The translations under genes and the position numbers were made by a program. Of a stretch of DNA of 64,000 nucleotides, positions 33,027 to 43,884 are shown piece after piece (the stretch's first letter is position 1; every line of letters begins with the position of its first letter). The notes under the pieces were generated by a model. That model had not been told where the DNA came from. It saw nothing but the letters and a program-made list of their open reading frames with translations, and did not search any database. Source of the stretch: Tuctoria greenei (lineage: Eukaryota > Streptophyta > Magnoliopsida > Poales > Poaceae); assembly GCA_036927565.1 (NCBI GenBank), contig JAYESD010000007.1, positions 4,175,644 to 4,239,643 of the forward strand. Direction: 5' to 3'.

Positions 33027-35379
33027 CTGTTTTTCAAAGGGCTTTGGCCTGGTTATAGGTCGCTGGTACAGAAGTATTTCTTCTTCACCACTGGTAAATG
33101 TTGCTACACCTACACGGTTTTGACAGGCCATTAAGCGACACCTTCCTGCCTTTGTATGGCTTGCATGTCCTGAATCTTCCTTCCACCATATCATCACGGC
33201 CTATATAAAAGGAACTCCTCTCCCTCCACCACATGAATGAGGGGGCGAAGGATTATTCTCACTCGGCGTCCTCCTCTTTCCTGTACCATTTTCTCACCAT
33301 GCATATTAGCTAGCACACAAGAGAGATGAAGATCACATTTTTCATGACAGCACACAATGCTATTGAGGCATAAAGGTGATGAAACTTTGAGATGTGCCTG
33401 ACTCCCTGTATGCCACTCATTTAGAGCAACAAAGTGATATAATGGTCGCCTACCATGGATGGCGTGCACGGAGCCAAGCATGTCTCACGCCTGTTTCTCA
33501 ACTCCATCCTTCTCCCGTTTCTCTCGCCTTACTTCTTTTAATTTTGAAAGTTAGTGGTGTTGCTTTATCGCCCATTTATTTATATTGTTGTATGTATCCA
33601 TGTTTTTCTCTCTTGGCATTTAAACTCCAGCTTGGTGATGTGCAATAGTTATGTATAGCGTATATACATGCCACCTCTTTACAAGGCTCCCCCCTCTTAT
33701 TATTGTTTTTTTTTTTACCAAATCCCCCCTCTTATTATTGTTGAAGGGAGTTTTATATCTAAACGAATTTAGTTGGTAATATAATTTATTTATCCTAATC
33801 ATTTGTTCATACAGAACATAAGTGATTGTTAATAACGTTTTTATCACTATGCCACTTATGTTACTGATTGTTTATTTTTGCAAGTCCGTGAAGGTTTTGA
33901 CCAAACAGTGTATATTGAAGCATGATCCAGTGAGAATTTCAGTCTGCATGATACCGGAACACAAGCTGGAAGCACGAGAGGAATCCCCTCCCCTGTTCGT
34001 AGAGCAATCTGGCTGGACTATTGAATCTTCCATGTATTAGTTCCATGCGTCCTTCATATGTAAATATTCCCAGTCGTCTGAAAACGTTTGACACTGGCTA
34101 ACTGAGTTTGGATCCACGTCTATACATTCAATCAAGTATAATCAGTCTACATTGTCGGAAATTTCTGAATTCAGTCCAAACAGTCCTTTGATCACATTTT
34201 TTTTTTCGAAAGATCCAGCATCACATTGCCTGAACGCCACTCGAAATTAGTTTCAGGTTAACATCTGCAAACCTACTGTTCGTCTTCTAGAATCTTGGGT
34301 ACCTGAGTCTGCTAGCCACAATGTGAACAAGCATTCGAGTTAGGCATTTCAAGAAGCCTCTTCGGATTCAGCTCTCCATCCTCTTCTTCACTAACGCCTG
34401 GAAAATTTGGGATGGGCGAAACAATCATAATTTGCAAGGAAAGAATTTCAATGCTCGACCAGTCATCAACAACACTGTATCGTATTTAGATATTTGATGT
34501 CATCTCATCTCTTTAGACTTTGGCGCTAAGCTCAAGCCTTTTCTCCAATCTCAGTCCGAACACGTGAAACACACCACTCCACGTCCTCTCGGTACCTGTC
34601 CGTAAGTTAGCTAGTAAAGAAGATGCATGGATGCACGACATGATTGAGGCCGTCGAACAGTGGCCGCCCTGAATTATTCAGATAATCTTGCACCAGATTA
34701 TTCCATACCAAGCCCTGGGCAACGGCGAGGCTCGCCGGCAACCTTGTCGCCGCGCATCGACGTGCCGACAAAACGCTACTCGTCACGGCGGCTGACGAAG
34801 CTCAAGGCTGCCGGCCAGCTGCGGTTGGTGCCTCCCAAGGACGCCGCCACCGCGTTAGTACTCTCAGGCAGGCAGTGGGTGGAATCCACCAGGCTCCGGT
34901 GTGTAGACAAGGTACAAAAATGCCACACCGGTGAGCACTATGCAGGTTGCGGGTGGCGTTAAATCGCAGTGCTTGCTTGTTCCAGCACAGCAGTGGTAAG
35001 GGGAGGGAGCACACGCAGATCTTGCAGCGCACCATGCAGATGCAGATGATGTCCTGTGGCGGATGGAGCCATGCAGTAACAGCTCAACAGTAGTGACAAG
35101 ACTACAAGGATTCATGAATGGTAATCCACGTTGTGCGCGTACTATGTGAAATAAGTGAAACAAAGATTCTCTGTCATAAGACAACGAGTACTGTGATAAA
35201 CCTGCCCACCAGTTTTTACAGATGCTTTGGCACATTGGTGATAAAGAAATTATATACAGATTTGATGATCAGCTTGGAGTGCGATGACAATGTTCAGAGA
35301 GCTCTCTCTGTAGTGATAATCCACTTAGAGCTGTTGAAACACTGCATCTACACGAATATGAAACCAGGAGAGAGGGAGA

Positions 35380-35430
<51 letters not shown>

Positions 35431-35529
35431 AAAAAAAATTGTGTATGAGAAACTATCTCTACCAATCTTCTCTATAGCATGAACTATCACTGGAAGAAGT
35501 TACATCAAAAGCGAGGAAAGCAGGTCTAG
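33027..35529. other. Intergenic region, no certain gene
   Basis: I recognise no gene here. A possible terminal exon is 33885-34039 (plus): after TTTTGCAAG the frame reads VKVLTKQCILKHDPVRIS to SGWTIESSMY and a stop. I cannot assign it to a family, and it could be a last exon of the NHL gene or of something else. A 100-residue ORF at 34660-34962 is also unassigned. A direct repeat CCCCCCTCTTATTATTGTT occurs twice near 33688 and 33724. Confidence 0.4.
35366..35427. repeat. (GA)n microsatellite
   Basis: A run of GA dinucleotides with a few GGGA interruptions at its start, 3' of the POLLENLESS3-like gene. Confidence 0.95.
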
Positions 35530-38500
35530 TTATGCAACATTTTGCTTCATCTCGTTAGTGATTTCCTGGAAGACCCGAAGACGGTTCCGTGGCCTCCATG
35601 ATCCTGTACTTGACGAATTATTAGGTCTATCATGAGGGACCTCAGTGTGACTGGAACATGGAGTGTGTTCGTAATCACGGAACGGCACCAAACCATGGCC
35701 ATAACTGTCATACTTTGATTTGCAGTCCGCAAAAAGTTCACGCTGAGACGCACTGCTTCTCCATGGTGCCTGTTTAGTGCCTGAAGCATTCTCATTGAGA
35801 TGAACTGTGTTAGGCTTGCTCGAGACTTGATTGCTGCAGTTTTGTATATTGCGACTCCACATCGGTGCAGTCCTGACAAATTCCCAGTTCATGTTCTTGT
35901 CCGTGGAGATTTTGGAGTCACTGCGTCTCCATGAACCAGCTGAAGAACTATGTATGTGATCACCGGCAAATGATCTTTGGAAGGTGCCACTTCCCTGAGA
36001 GGATGATGGTGTTTTATGCTCCAGCTTACTTCCAAGCTCGGTGCTTTCATTTTGATCTGTACGGCCCATGCCAACTGTTGGCTTCTCATCACCCGATCGC
36101 ATTTTTTCCTCACCTACTAAGACAGCCCTTGCTTTGTCATCGCCCAATTGTTGTTCATCTTCATCCACCATGTCAGCCCATGATTTTTTAATATCCTTTG
36201 TCAACATCTTCCTCTCCTGCACAGGATTCTCACTAGCATCTGTGGTTCCCTCAGAATTTGACATGTATTCAGATGGAGCAGGGGTTTCAATTTGATCATG
36301 TGTACTGGTTGTTTGTGCCTCCTTAACTAGCGCTTTCGTAGTTTCTCAAGTATTGAATGAGGTGTAGCAGCATCATTGAACAGTCGAGAAAGATCTTGGT
36401 ACTCCCCACAGTCTTCATTCTTCTCCTCGCTTGCACTGACCAAGATGGGTTGTTCATCACGCTTCAGCTGAGTTATGGGAGATGGAAACCATGAATTGCA
36501 ATCCTCATGCTTCTCTCTCTCTGTACGAACTGAAATATGTGGTTCTTCGTATTTCAGTCGAGTTAACGGAGTAGATAGTGTTTGTGGCAGTACGTCTTCA
36601 AGCTTTTCCACATCAGCAGCAAGCGAAATCCATGATTCTTTGCACTTCACCTGAGTTATGGGGGAAGGGAGTGATTGCAACTCAAGCTCCCTAAGCATTT
36701 CAGTTGCCCGGGAAAGAGATTTCACATGGCTTTCATCATCACTGTTGTGAGGTATAGCTTGGAGAAGGTATTTAGCTTCAACAAATTTTCCAGTCTTCAT
36801 CAAGCAGATGGCTAAGTTACACTCTTTGTTGTAGTCAGCGTCTATAGCAAGGGCTTGCCTGTCAAACGAATAGCAGCCAGCGTTAGTTCCTTCCATTTTT
36901 TTCCATTTTGAGATACAGGGTAGATGCACACAGCACACCACATGCACGTATGTGAGATTGTCCTGCATACCCTTTGTGCTGCAGAGGGTTTATAGGTTCA
37001 TGCAAAACATGCCATTGAAGAGAACCCAAATCATCTAAAAGTGAATGAAAATGAGCTCAAGAGCGTACCTGTAGATCATTTCTGCTTCTTCATAATTTTC
37101 AGACTGCATATAGGCCCATGCGAGGTTCCCCAATAACCTTTACCAGAAACAAAGGACTTAGGGTGGTGTTTACAGGTTAAAAGTCAGATTGCAAGATTAA
37201 AATTATTGAGTACCTTGCTTTTTCATCCCTGAGAGAAAGATAGACTACTCTTCCATGAGATTTAGAAAATTTTGTTTTCCAACGGCCCGAAGCTAACTCC
37301 TCATCAACAATTCTTAGCTTCATCGTCAGCATTTCAATCTGCTCTTCTGTCCTGCCACATTTCTGGTTTAACATGAAAATAATTGGTTCAGAAAACGGTA
37401 CCGGTATGGTAATTTCATGTTAAGTTGATTACTAACAGATGGTCATTCTATTTTAATGTGTCCTATGTCTATCAGTATAACTAAGCCTCAAAAAAATTCG
37501 TGAACGAGGGCAAAGATACCTTGTATAGGTCAAGAAGAATATTGTCAAGGGAGTCCTGAGCATCATAGGGACAACGATCGCGAAAGGATCGTATTGCCTC
37601 AATGGCCTCTTCAGACCTATTTGCTTGTTTCAGTACATTGGCCATATCCTTCAATGCACTCTCAATACGGTCACCACTGTTTATAGCCGCCCAGAACAAT
37701 GGAACTGCCTTGTTTGGGTCTTTTTCAATTAACTGGAATGAAAAGAAAAAGGAAACACAAACTCTTCATATTCAGATTAGCCCCTACGTTTAGGATGGCA
37801 AACGTAATTTTATTCACAATTCAAGTCTACAAGAACTGAGAAAATGTTGTTTTTGCTGTGTTGGGGTATGACGAGGGGTGTTAACTTCGTTCAAAAAAAA
37901 ACGAGGGGTGTTTAACCCTGCCTCTGTACTTTGTTTACTCTTCTTCTTAATGAAAAGACACACAGCTCTCCTACGTGTTTGAAAAAATGCACGTAAAGTA
38001 TGCAAAATGTTAAGGATATTTATATGCAAACAGTAAATGTGTCTGAAAGTAATGGAAATGAACATAAAAAATGAAGGGAAAAAAGACACCATTACATATA
38101 AAAATATCTAGTGCAATCTTTGAGTCCAAAAGACAGTATATGTACCTAATCGTAGAGAAGGGCTACTACTAAAGGTTTCAATTGTTCCATGCCAATGCTC
38201 AGATAGTTTATCCTAACTGATATTAATTCTTGCAGTAAGTTGTCTACTTCATTCTGTCTCTGCTGCAGCTAAATGATACAACCAAATTATGCTTCGAGAC
38301 TACTGCACAAAATATCTCCCAACAGATCAGGCTTGAATTTTGAGAGCACGCAAAGAAGACTGACTAAGCCTACTGCACACAGAGAGCAACTATCATCACA
38401 ATTCACAATGCAGCTTGCAGGGTAATTGTACAGAATGTAGGTCAATATCTCGTAATGTTGATGTATATAACATTGGAGAAGTCACTGTTAATGACTTTTC

Positions 38501-39106
38501 ATACTGTTTGCAACGGACCATTGCAGTCCAAACAATTGGGTGACGTTAAGAGGAAATATAACATTATCGCGGGGCCTTAATTTTGGAATCATGATAAAGA
38601 AGCTAGAATTGATTCCTCTCACTATTAAACAGGAAGAACATGTTAGAAAATATCTGAATTTATCCTTCAGCCTATGATTAAAATTTGCTCTACCTGTTTC
38701 TCCACGAAACAAATGAACTACATATAATTCTGCTAGCCATACTTAGTTGCGCAATGCTATCCTACGCACGCGCGGTCAGGATTAATACCTGCGCCTGCTT
38801 GGCCCGCACGTAAGGCGAATCGAGGGCCGTCGGCGGCCTTGGCGGCCGGGAGGAGCACCCGCCCGTCGACGGCGGCGTCACGCGTGCGCGCCCTCCCCCG
38901 ATCGCCGGCGGCGTCACCCGGTCGCACCCGCTCCTCCCGCTCGTCGGCGGCGTCACGCGCGCGCCCCACCCGCCGCCGCTCATGCGCGGGGTGCCGTAGC
39001 CCGTGTCCGCGGTTGCGGGCGCGCCCGGGCTCCACCTCGTCGGCGGCGGCGCCCCCGCGCTCCTCGGCGACGTCCACGGCGGCAGCCGCCTCCCGCCGCT
39101 CGGCAT
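35530..39106 (-). CDS. POLLENLESS3/MS5/TDM1-like TPR protein, five exons, C-terminus frameshifted
   Basis: Exons on the minus strand are 39106-38789, 37732-37520, 37362-37214, 37137-37069 and 36858 onward. All junctions are GT-AG and keep frame. The start ATG (39106) is the first after an in-frame TAA near 39168. The first 95 residues are low-complexity. The family core follows: DSPYVRAKQAQ, LIEKDPNKA, FWAAINSGDRIESALKDMANVL, EEAIEAIRSFRDRCP, CGRTEEQIEMLTMKLR and TPR-like LLGNLAWAYMQSENYEEAEMIYR with ALAIDADYNKECNLAICLMK. Arabidopsis members act at exit from meiosis II (TDM1). The frame stops at 36327-36329 (426 codons). The C-terminal part (WADMVDEDEQQ to RLRVFQEITNEMKQN, stop at 35530) continues one base out of frame for about 265 residues. 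This may be a real mutation or a base-calling error; I saw no intron that would repair it. Confidence 0.85.
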
Positions 39107-39312
39107 CGCAGGCGTGGTTCGAATTCCGTCGAGCACCTGCCGCGCGCACCCAGGATCAGGAGAATGTTACAGTTAGCGGGCGGGACACCGCTCCCGCATT
39201 ACCGCAGATATCAGCGAGCCATCGCGGATGAGATGACTTCACCTCGCCTCGGTCGACTGGCCTAGCCCAGAGCACGGAACCCTAGCCTTGATGGATTGTT
39301 CCCGCCGCAGCC

Positions 39313-39362
39313 GGCCCGCGAGCTCTCTCTCGGCGACGGCCCGCGAGCTCTCTCTCGGCGAC
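39313..39362. repeat. Perfect 25-bp tandem duplication
   Basis: GGCCCGCGAGCTCTCTCTCG plus CGAC occurs twice head to tail (39313-39337 and 39338-39362). It lies between the start codon of the POLLENLESS3-like gene and its candidate TATA box, so it would be in the 5' leader. Confidence 0.95.
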
Positions 39363-39396
39363 GAGAAGCGATCGACCAGCCAAACGAACCGCCGCA

Positions 39397-39405
39397 TCTA
39401 TATAA
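39397..39405 (-). promoter_or_regulatory. Candidate TATA box of the POLLENLESS3-like gene
   Basis: GTTATATAG on the minus strand, about 290 bp upstream of the chosen ATG in otherwise GC-rich DNA. It is supported by position and sequence only. Confidence 0.4.
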
Positions 39406-41278
39406 CACCACGAGATGCGACACGTGGACAACGGTAAACGAGGCCGCCGGCCTTCTTGGCGCCGACGTGGAGGGAGGCCGGCCCGCTTGGTGTCAACGTG
39501 GACGTCGCGTCACGACTTCCTCGTCCGTCCGTCCGTGGTGCAGGAATGGATGGATGACTTGGCTGAACTAATAAGACAGTCAGCTTCACGGGTCTCCTGT
39601 GACAGGAAAGTAAGTGGGTATGAACAGAACAGAAGGGGTGAGTGAATTCAGCTAGTGTTCGTTCGGACTGGTGCTCAAATGCAACAACAGCTTAAAATTC
39701 AAAACTCTCTGTTTGGAAACCAAAAAAGCAAACGATGAATTTACCGCGCGATCAAACTGGTGGTGGTTTGATTGCAAATTGCGCACAGACGCAGTACATA
39801 ATAGCGAGTCATCGACTTAACAGACTGAAGATTTTGTTTCGGAATGCCATTTCTGTTAAGCAGGATATAAGGTTTTATACATGAGCAGCATACAGGTAGA
39901 CCTGATGCTAGAGAATTACAGCAGCTAAATGTTTGCATCCAGCAAGACACCACATCATCAGCATCATCTCGCCGCAAGAGACCACACCATGACAGAATCT
40001 CAAGTTTGGAGAGGGGGGAGAGCCTGGCACTGAAGATTCGTGATGGCTTAGCTTCATCAGGGGATGTGGATTTCAGAGTCTGAAAAACGCTTGTGGCATG
40101 AACGCATTCAACCGGAGTTCAGAGACCTGCACACCTAGAAAAGGCAGGCAGTGCCAGTACACTGTGTCCATGAGTGGAATTCATCAGGGGTGCAGTGCAG
40201 CAAGGAGGGAATGGAAGTCACAGAGAGCCTGTGATTTCTGGACAGGAGAAACACGAGCAGGTTCTCTCCCTCAGAGACACAGTTAGCAGCTTCACCTGAC
40301 AGAGAACGAGCAGAATTTTTTTTACCAGGCATGCCAATGCTTGTCTGCTTGCACACTCCCTACTTCCTATTATTAAATACTCTTGCACTAGCATGCAGAA
40401 TTGATATTAAATACTCTTGTACTGGTTTTACAGCGTTTTCTTTTAACTCTTGCAGCTTTCAATTCTGCATGCTAGTGCAATGAAATTTCGAAAATGCTTT
40501 TGAACAGGCGCCTGAAATCAGGCTGTATTTCAAGCGATCATATGAACCGCTGATCTGCTTTAAGATTCGCGTGTGATCTCATTTTATAATAACCAAACCC
40601 TAACTCCCGATTCAGAAGCCGGCGAGGGACCACGAACCGAGCGGCAGCTCGGCCCCCCCACCGACGGACGGCGGCACACGTCCCAATGCATCTCGCGATG
40701 ACGGCGGCGCGCGTCCCTGCGCACCTCGGTGGCGACCGCAACGCGCGTCCCGACGCACTCGTCGGCGGCAGCACATCCGGCGCATCACGGCGAGCGGCAG
40801 CGTCGGCGGCGGCCACGGCCGCACGGGCCGCGCTTGAAGACGACGGCGGCGGCCGCGCGGGCCACGCTCGGCTAGCGGCGCAGGCCGCCGTCGCTGGGGA
40901 AGAAGGTAGGTTTTGTTTTCTTAATCTGTAATTATTAATTTGTAATTGTAACCCGTAATTTGTAGAATTATGTCTATTGTAAATGAACAAACAAAAAAGT
41001 TGTTATTGATTGGGCTATAAAATTAAGGGTTAATAGTTAATTTTAAATATTAGTGGTTAATGACTATGATGAACTACTAAATACTAAATTTTCTTAAATT
41101 TCAAGTACCTGACAAAATAAACAACCCTGTAAATTTTGTGACAAAAGTGCCATGAATGCTGTTTCAAAGCATGTGCAGTGCAGTGCAGGCAGAAAACGGT
41201 TGTGGCGTGAAGGCGTTGAATTCAGTCAGAGTGGTGCACGTTCAGGCAAACCGACTGTGCATTCAGAGTGGTAGTACT
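39406..41278. other. Intergenic region upstream of the POLLENLESS3-like gene
   Basis: No gene is recognised. A GC-rich patch (40610-40905) codes on either strand for Ala/Arg-rich low-complexity ORFs without family features. It begins after AACCAAACCCTAACTCCC and ends at a splice-donor-like GAAGGTAGG, so it could be a leftover first exon or a captured gene fragment. A perfect inverted repeat lies at 40383-40480. Confidence 0.4.
40383..40480. repeat. 22-bp perfect inverted repeat with 54-bp spacer
   Basis: TTGCACTAGCATGCAGAATT plus GA (40383-40404) is matched exactly in reverse at 40459-40480. TATTAAATACTCTTG also occurs twice (about 40370 and 40405). It could be a small foldback transposon or a hairpin RNA; no Stowaway or Tourist ends are seen. 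Confidence 0.8.
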
Positions 41279-42123
41279 TGTTAGAATTAATGGGTTTGGC
41301 TTAATACTAATTCAGAAATAAATCTTAGAAAATCTCAAAGGCCCATTAGGACAAGAAAGGGTGGTGCTAAATGTTTAGTCACACATGAGAAGTGGAGTGG
41401 GAGCAATCTAAAAGGGATTGTTCTTCCACTCTTTGATTGAGAGAGAAGAGAGGAAGAGAGGGGTGGCCCACGGCGCCCCTCCTCCTCGCTCGCTCGCCAC
41501 GCCACGCCACGTAAATTGGGCATCGGGCTTTTGAGCTTCTGAATTTTTGGGGCTTCCGAGACAGAGTCCAAGTCGTTAAAGACGGACACATCTACGACTG
41601 CGGAGTCAGTTCGGATCCGACGCGTCTACGACTGCGGAGTCAGTTCGGATCCAGATCCTCCGAATCGCATACGAACCGCCTATGTGGGACTCTATAAATA
41701 CGGGCGTGCGCGGTACGGTAGATCATCCCACGATCAGACTGATTCCCATGTTCGAGTTACTTGCGCCGCCTTCTAGTCTACTCCATCCCGAGGGCCTGCG
41801 TGCACCGACGATCGGAGAGCAGGTCTCCGGAACTGCTCGCCCTTGCGATCCTGCACCGGGAGAGGGCGAATAAGGTTTTTGGAAGCGCTCCACGCGACTG
41901 TTCGCGTTCTTCACCACGGGTCATCTACCGAGGAGATCGGCGCTGCGGCCCAACGTCGTCATCAACGTCTGCAGCGACTGTTCACCGTCAGATCTACAGC
42001 AGTTCCTCCGGCTACAAATTGGTATGCGATATTACTCGTCCCGTCCGTATGTCGGTGTTAATCACTGCTCTTTCTGTGTGTTTTTCCGGAATTGTTCAGT
42101 AAATTGCCTCCTATTTTCTAACA
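41279..42123 (+). repeat. 5' LTR of Copia H (845 bp)
   Basis: TGTTAGAATTAATGGG to TTTTCTAACA, the same family as solo LTR 32157-33021. It contains a tandem duplication of about 38 bp (TCTACGACTGCGGAGTCAGT at about 41591 and 41626), present once in the solo LTR. TATAAATACGGGCG lies at about 41693. Confidence 0.9.
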
Positions 42124-42159
42124 ATTCAAAAATCTTATTAGGCAATTTTTCTGAGTTGA

Positions 42160-42784
42160 ACATGATGACTTTGGCCGATGCACTGAGGCCGGAGAAATTC
42201 TCTGGTGTGCACTTCAAGAGGTGGCAAGTTAAGGCCACGCTCTGGCTCCAATCTCTTAAGATCTTCTGGGTAAGCGAGGGCAGGCCTCAAGGTCCTTTGT
42301 CTGTTGAAGAACAGATGAAGTTCGAGGAAGTCAATTCTCCCTGAGAGGATGCATCTTAAGTGTTTTTGACAATAAACTCTGTGATGTTTATCTGACAGTC
42401 GCAGATACAAAGGAGCTCTGGGATGCACTTAACGCCAAGTATGGTGCAGCCGATGCAGGCGGTAAACTGTATATCATGGAGAATTTTCATGACTACAAGA
42501 TGGTTAACAACCGTCTCGTAGTTGAACAAGCTCATGAAATACAGTGTCTTGCGAGAGAGCTCAATCTCCTTAAGTGTTCTTTACCCGACAAGTTTATGGC
42601 TGTGTGCATTATTGCAAAGTACCTCCATCGTGCAGGAACTTCGCCACAGCTCTCAAACACAAGAGACACGAAATATCAGTTGAAAATCTGGTAGCATCTC
42701 TTGATGTTGAGGAGAAGGCTCGGGCTAAGGACGCTACTGAGAAAGGAGGCGAGGGTCAATCTAGCACCAATGCTAATATGGTGC
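42160..42784 (+). pseudogene. Copia H gag, first part
   Basis: The reading gives MMTLADALRPEKFSGVHFKR, WQVKATLWLQSLKIFWVSEG, a frame break near 42343, then LSVFDNKLCDVYLTVADTKE, LWDALNAKYGAADAGGKLYI and LRARELNLL-like text in shifting frames. This is the UBN2-type gag of Copia. At least two indels are present. It is cut at 42784 by Gypsy G. Confidence 0.85.
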
Positions 42785-43832
42785 TGTCGGTACCCTGCAG
42801 ACCGGGTACCCCCGCGTACAGGAGAAAACCGCTAAGGCTCCGCCTCTACCTAGGAGGGCCGAATCCGAGGCTGCCACGTTGAGGAGGAAAGGACCAGATC
42901 CTACCTCTGCGTCGGAGGAGGCTCCCAAGCTGCCACGTGGCCGGCAGGACTGGGCCAACGCCCCCCCCCCCCCCTGAGGCGGGCTCCCGGAGCCGCCACG
43001 TGGACAATCGGGACCTCAGGGCCAAGCCCGCGTCCTCGCAGGGAAAGACACCGGAGCGACCACGTGGCCTGCAGGCCTGGGCCTCCACCCCTCCATAGGG
43101 GTGGGCTCCGAATGCACCACGTGGTCTGTTCCGTCAAGTGCCTTGCTTCCCACTAAGGCAGGCACCGGGGCGCAACCACGTGGCGGACGGCCAACTCAGT
43201 GCGGTAGGAAGCCGCAGTAAAGGAATGCGTGCGCTGCTTAGACAGGCATTAAGTACGCGCGCCTTCCCAGGCAAGCTGAGTCGCGCATGAGAAAGTCAAG
43301 GCTCTAGTGTCCTGTCTTGTCCGAGTAGCCGGTACAGACCCACGCCGCAAGACGGACGAATGGGCCGCGAGGACAAGACGGACGGGACGTGCACGACCAT
43401 CATCACCAACTATGTGTAGCCCTGGCGCACGAAGCGGCGGGACAGCGCATTGACATCCCTGACAAAGGGAAGTAGATAGCAATTAATCCTAGATCTTGTA
43501 TAGGATTTGGCTCTCCCCAGGACCACCTGTCGAGTACTGGGGCCCACCTTGTGACTGCAGAGTCCTTGAACTATAAAAGGACTCGGCAGACGAACCTTCG
43601 CAGGGGACGGAAAAATTAGACCAAGGCTCATACACACTCAAGCAAGGGAAATACACAAACACTCTCGTGGACGTAGGGCATTACGCTCCGGCGGCTCGAA
43701 CCCACGTAAACCCCTTGTGTTTATCATCCTGCTGCGTTCGATCTCCTGGGACTAGCCCTCGTGAATCCAAAGAACCTCCGCGGGCTTCTCTCTAAGCAGG
43801 TCCGGGGGAAGTGTCATTTACGACCTTCGACA
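42785..43832 (+). repeat. 5' LTR of Gypsy G
   Basis: It starts TGTCGGTACCCTGCAGACCG and ends CCTTCGACA. TATAAAAGGACTCGG (43571-43585) is a good TATA box. It is highly similar to 53042-54084 with scattered substitutions and small indels. It contains several CCACGTGG (G-box-like) sites. Confidence 0.95.
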
Positions 43833-43852
43833 TTTGGCGCGCCAGGTAGGGG
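43833..43852 (+). other. Primer binding site of Gypsy G
   Basis: TTTGGCGCGCCAGGTAGGGG directly follows the LTR end. It is nearly identical to that of element F and is not of tRNA-Met type. Confidence 0.8.
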
Positions 43853-43884
43853 GCTTTTTCCCCGTCAAGATCTCACCAGCAGCA

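Noticed and set aside
33885..34039. Terminal exon of the NHL gene
   Set aside because: An acceptor-like TTTTGCAAG and an open frame to a stop exist, but the protein does not resemble the NHL C-terminus I know, so it is only mentioned as unassigned.
35269..35490. ORFs crossing the GA repeat
   Set aside because: Poly Ser-Leu and Arg-Glu text comes from the microsatellite.
38757..39149. Ala/Arg-rich minus-strand ORF overlapping exon 1 of the POLLENLESS3-like gene
   Set aside because: Its frame does not lead into the conserved SPYVRAK sequence at the exon end; the neighbouring frame does.
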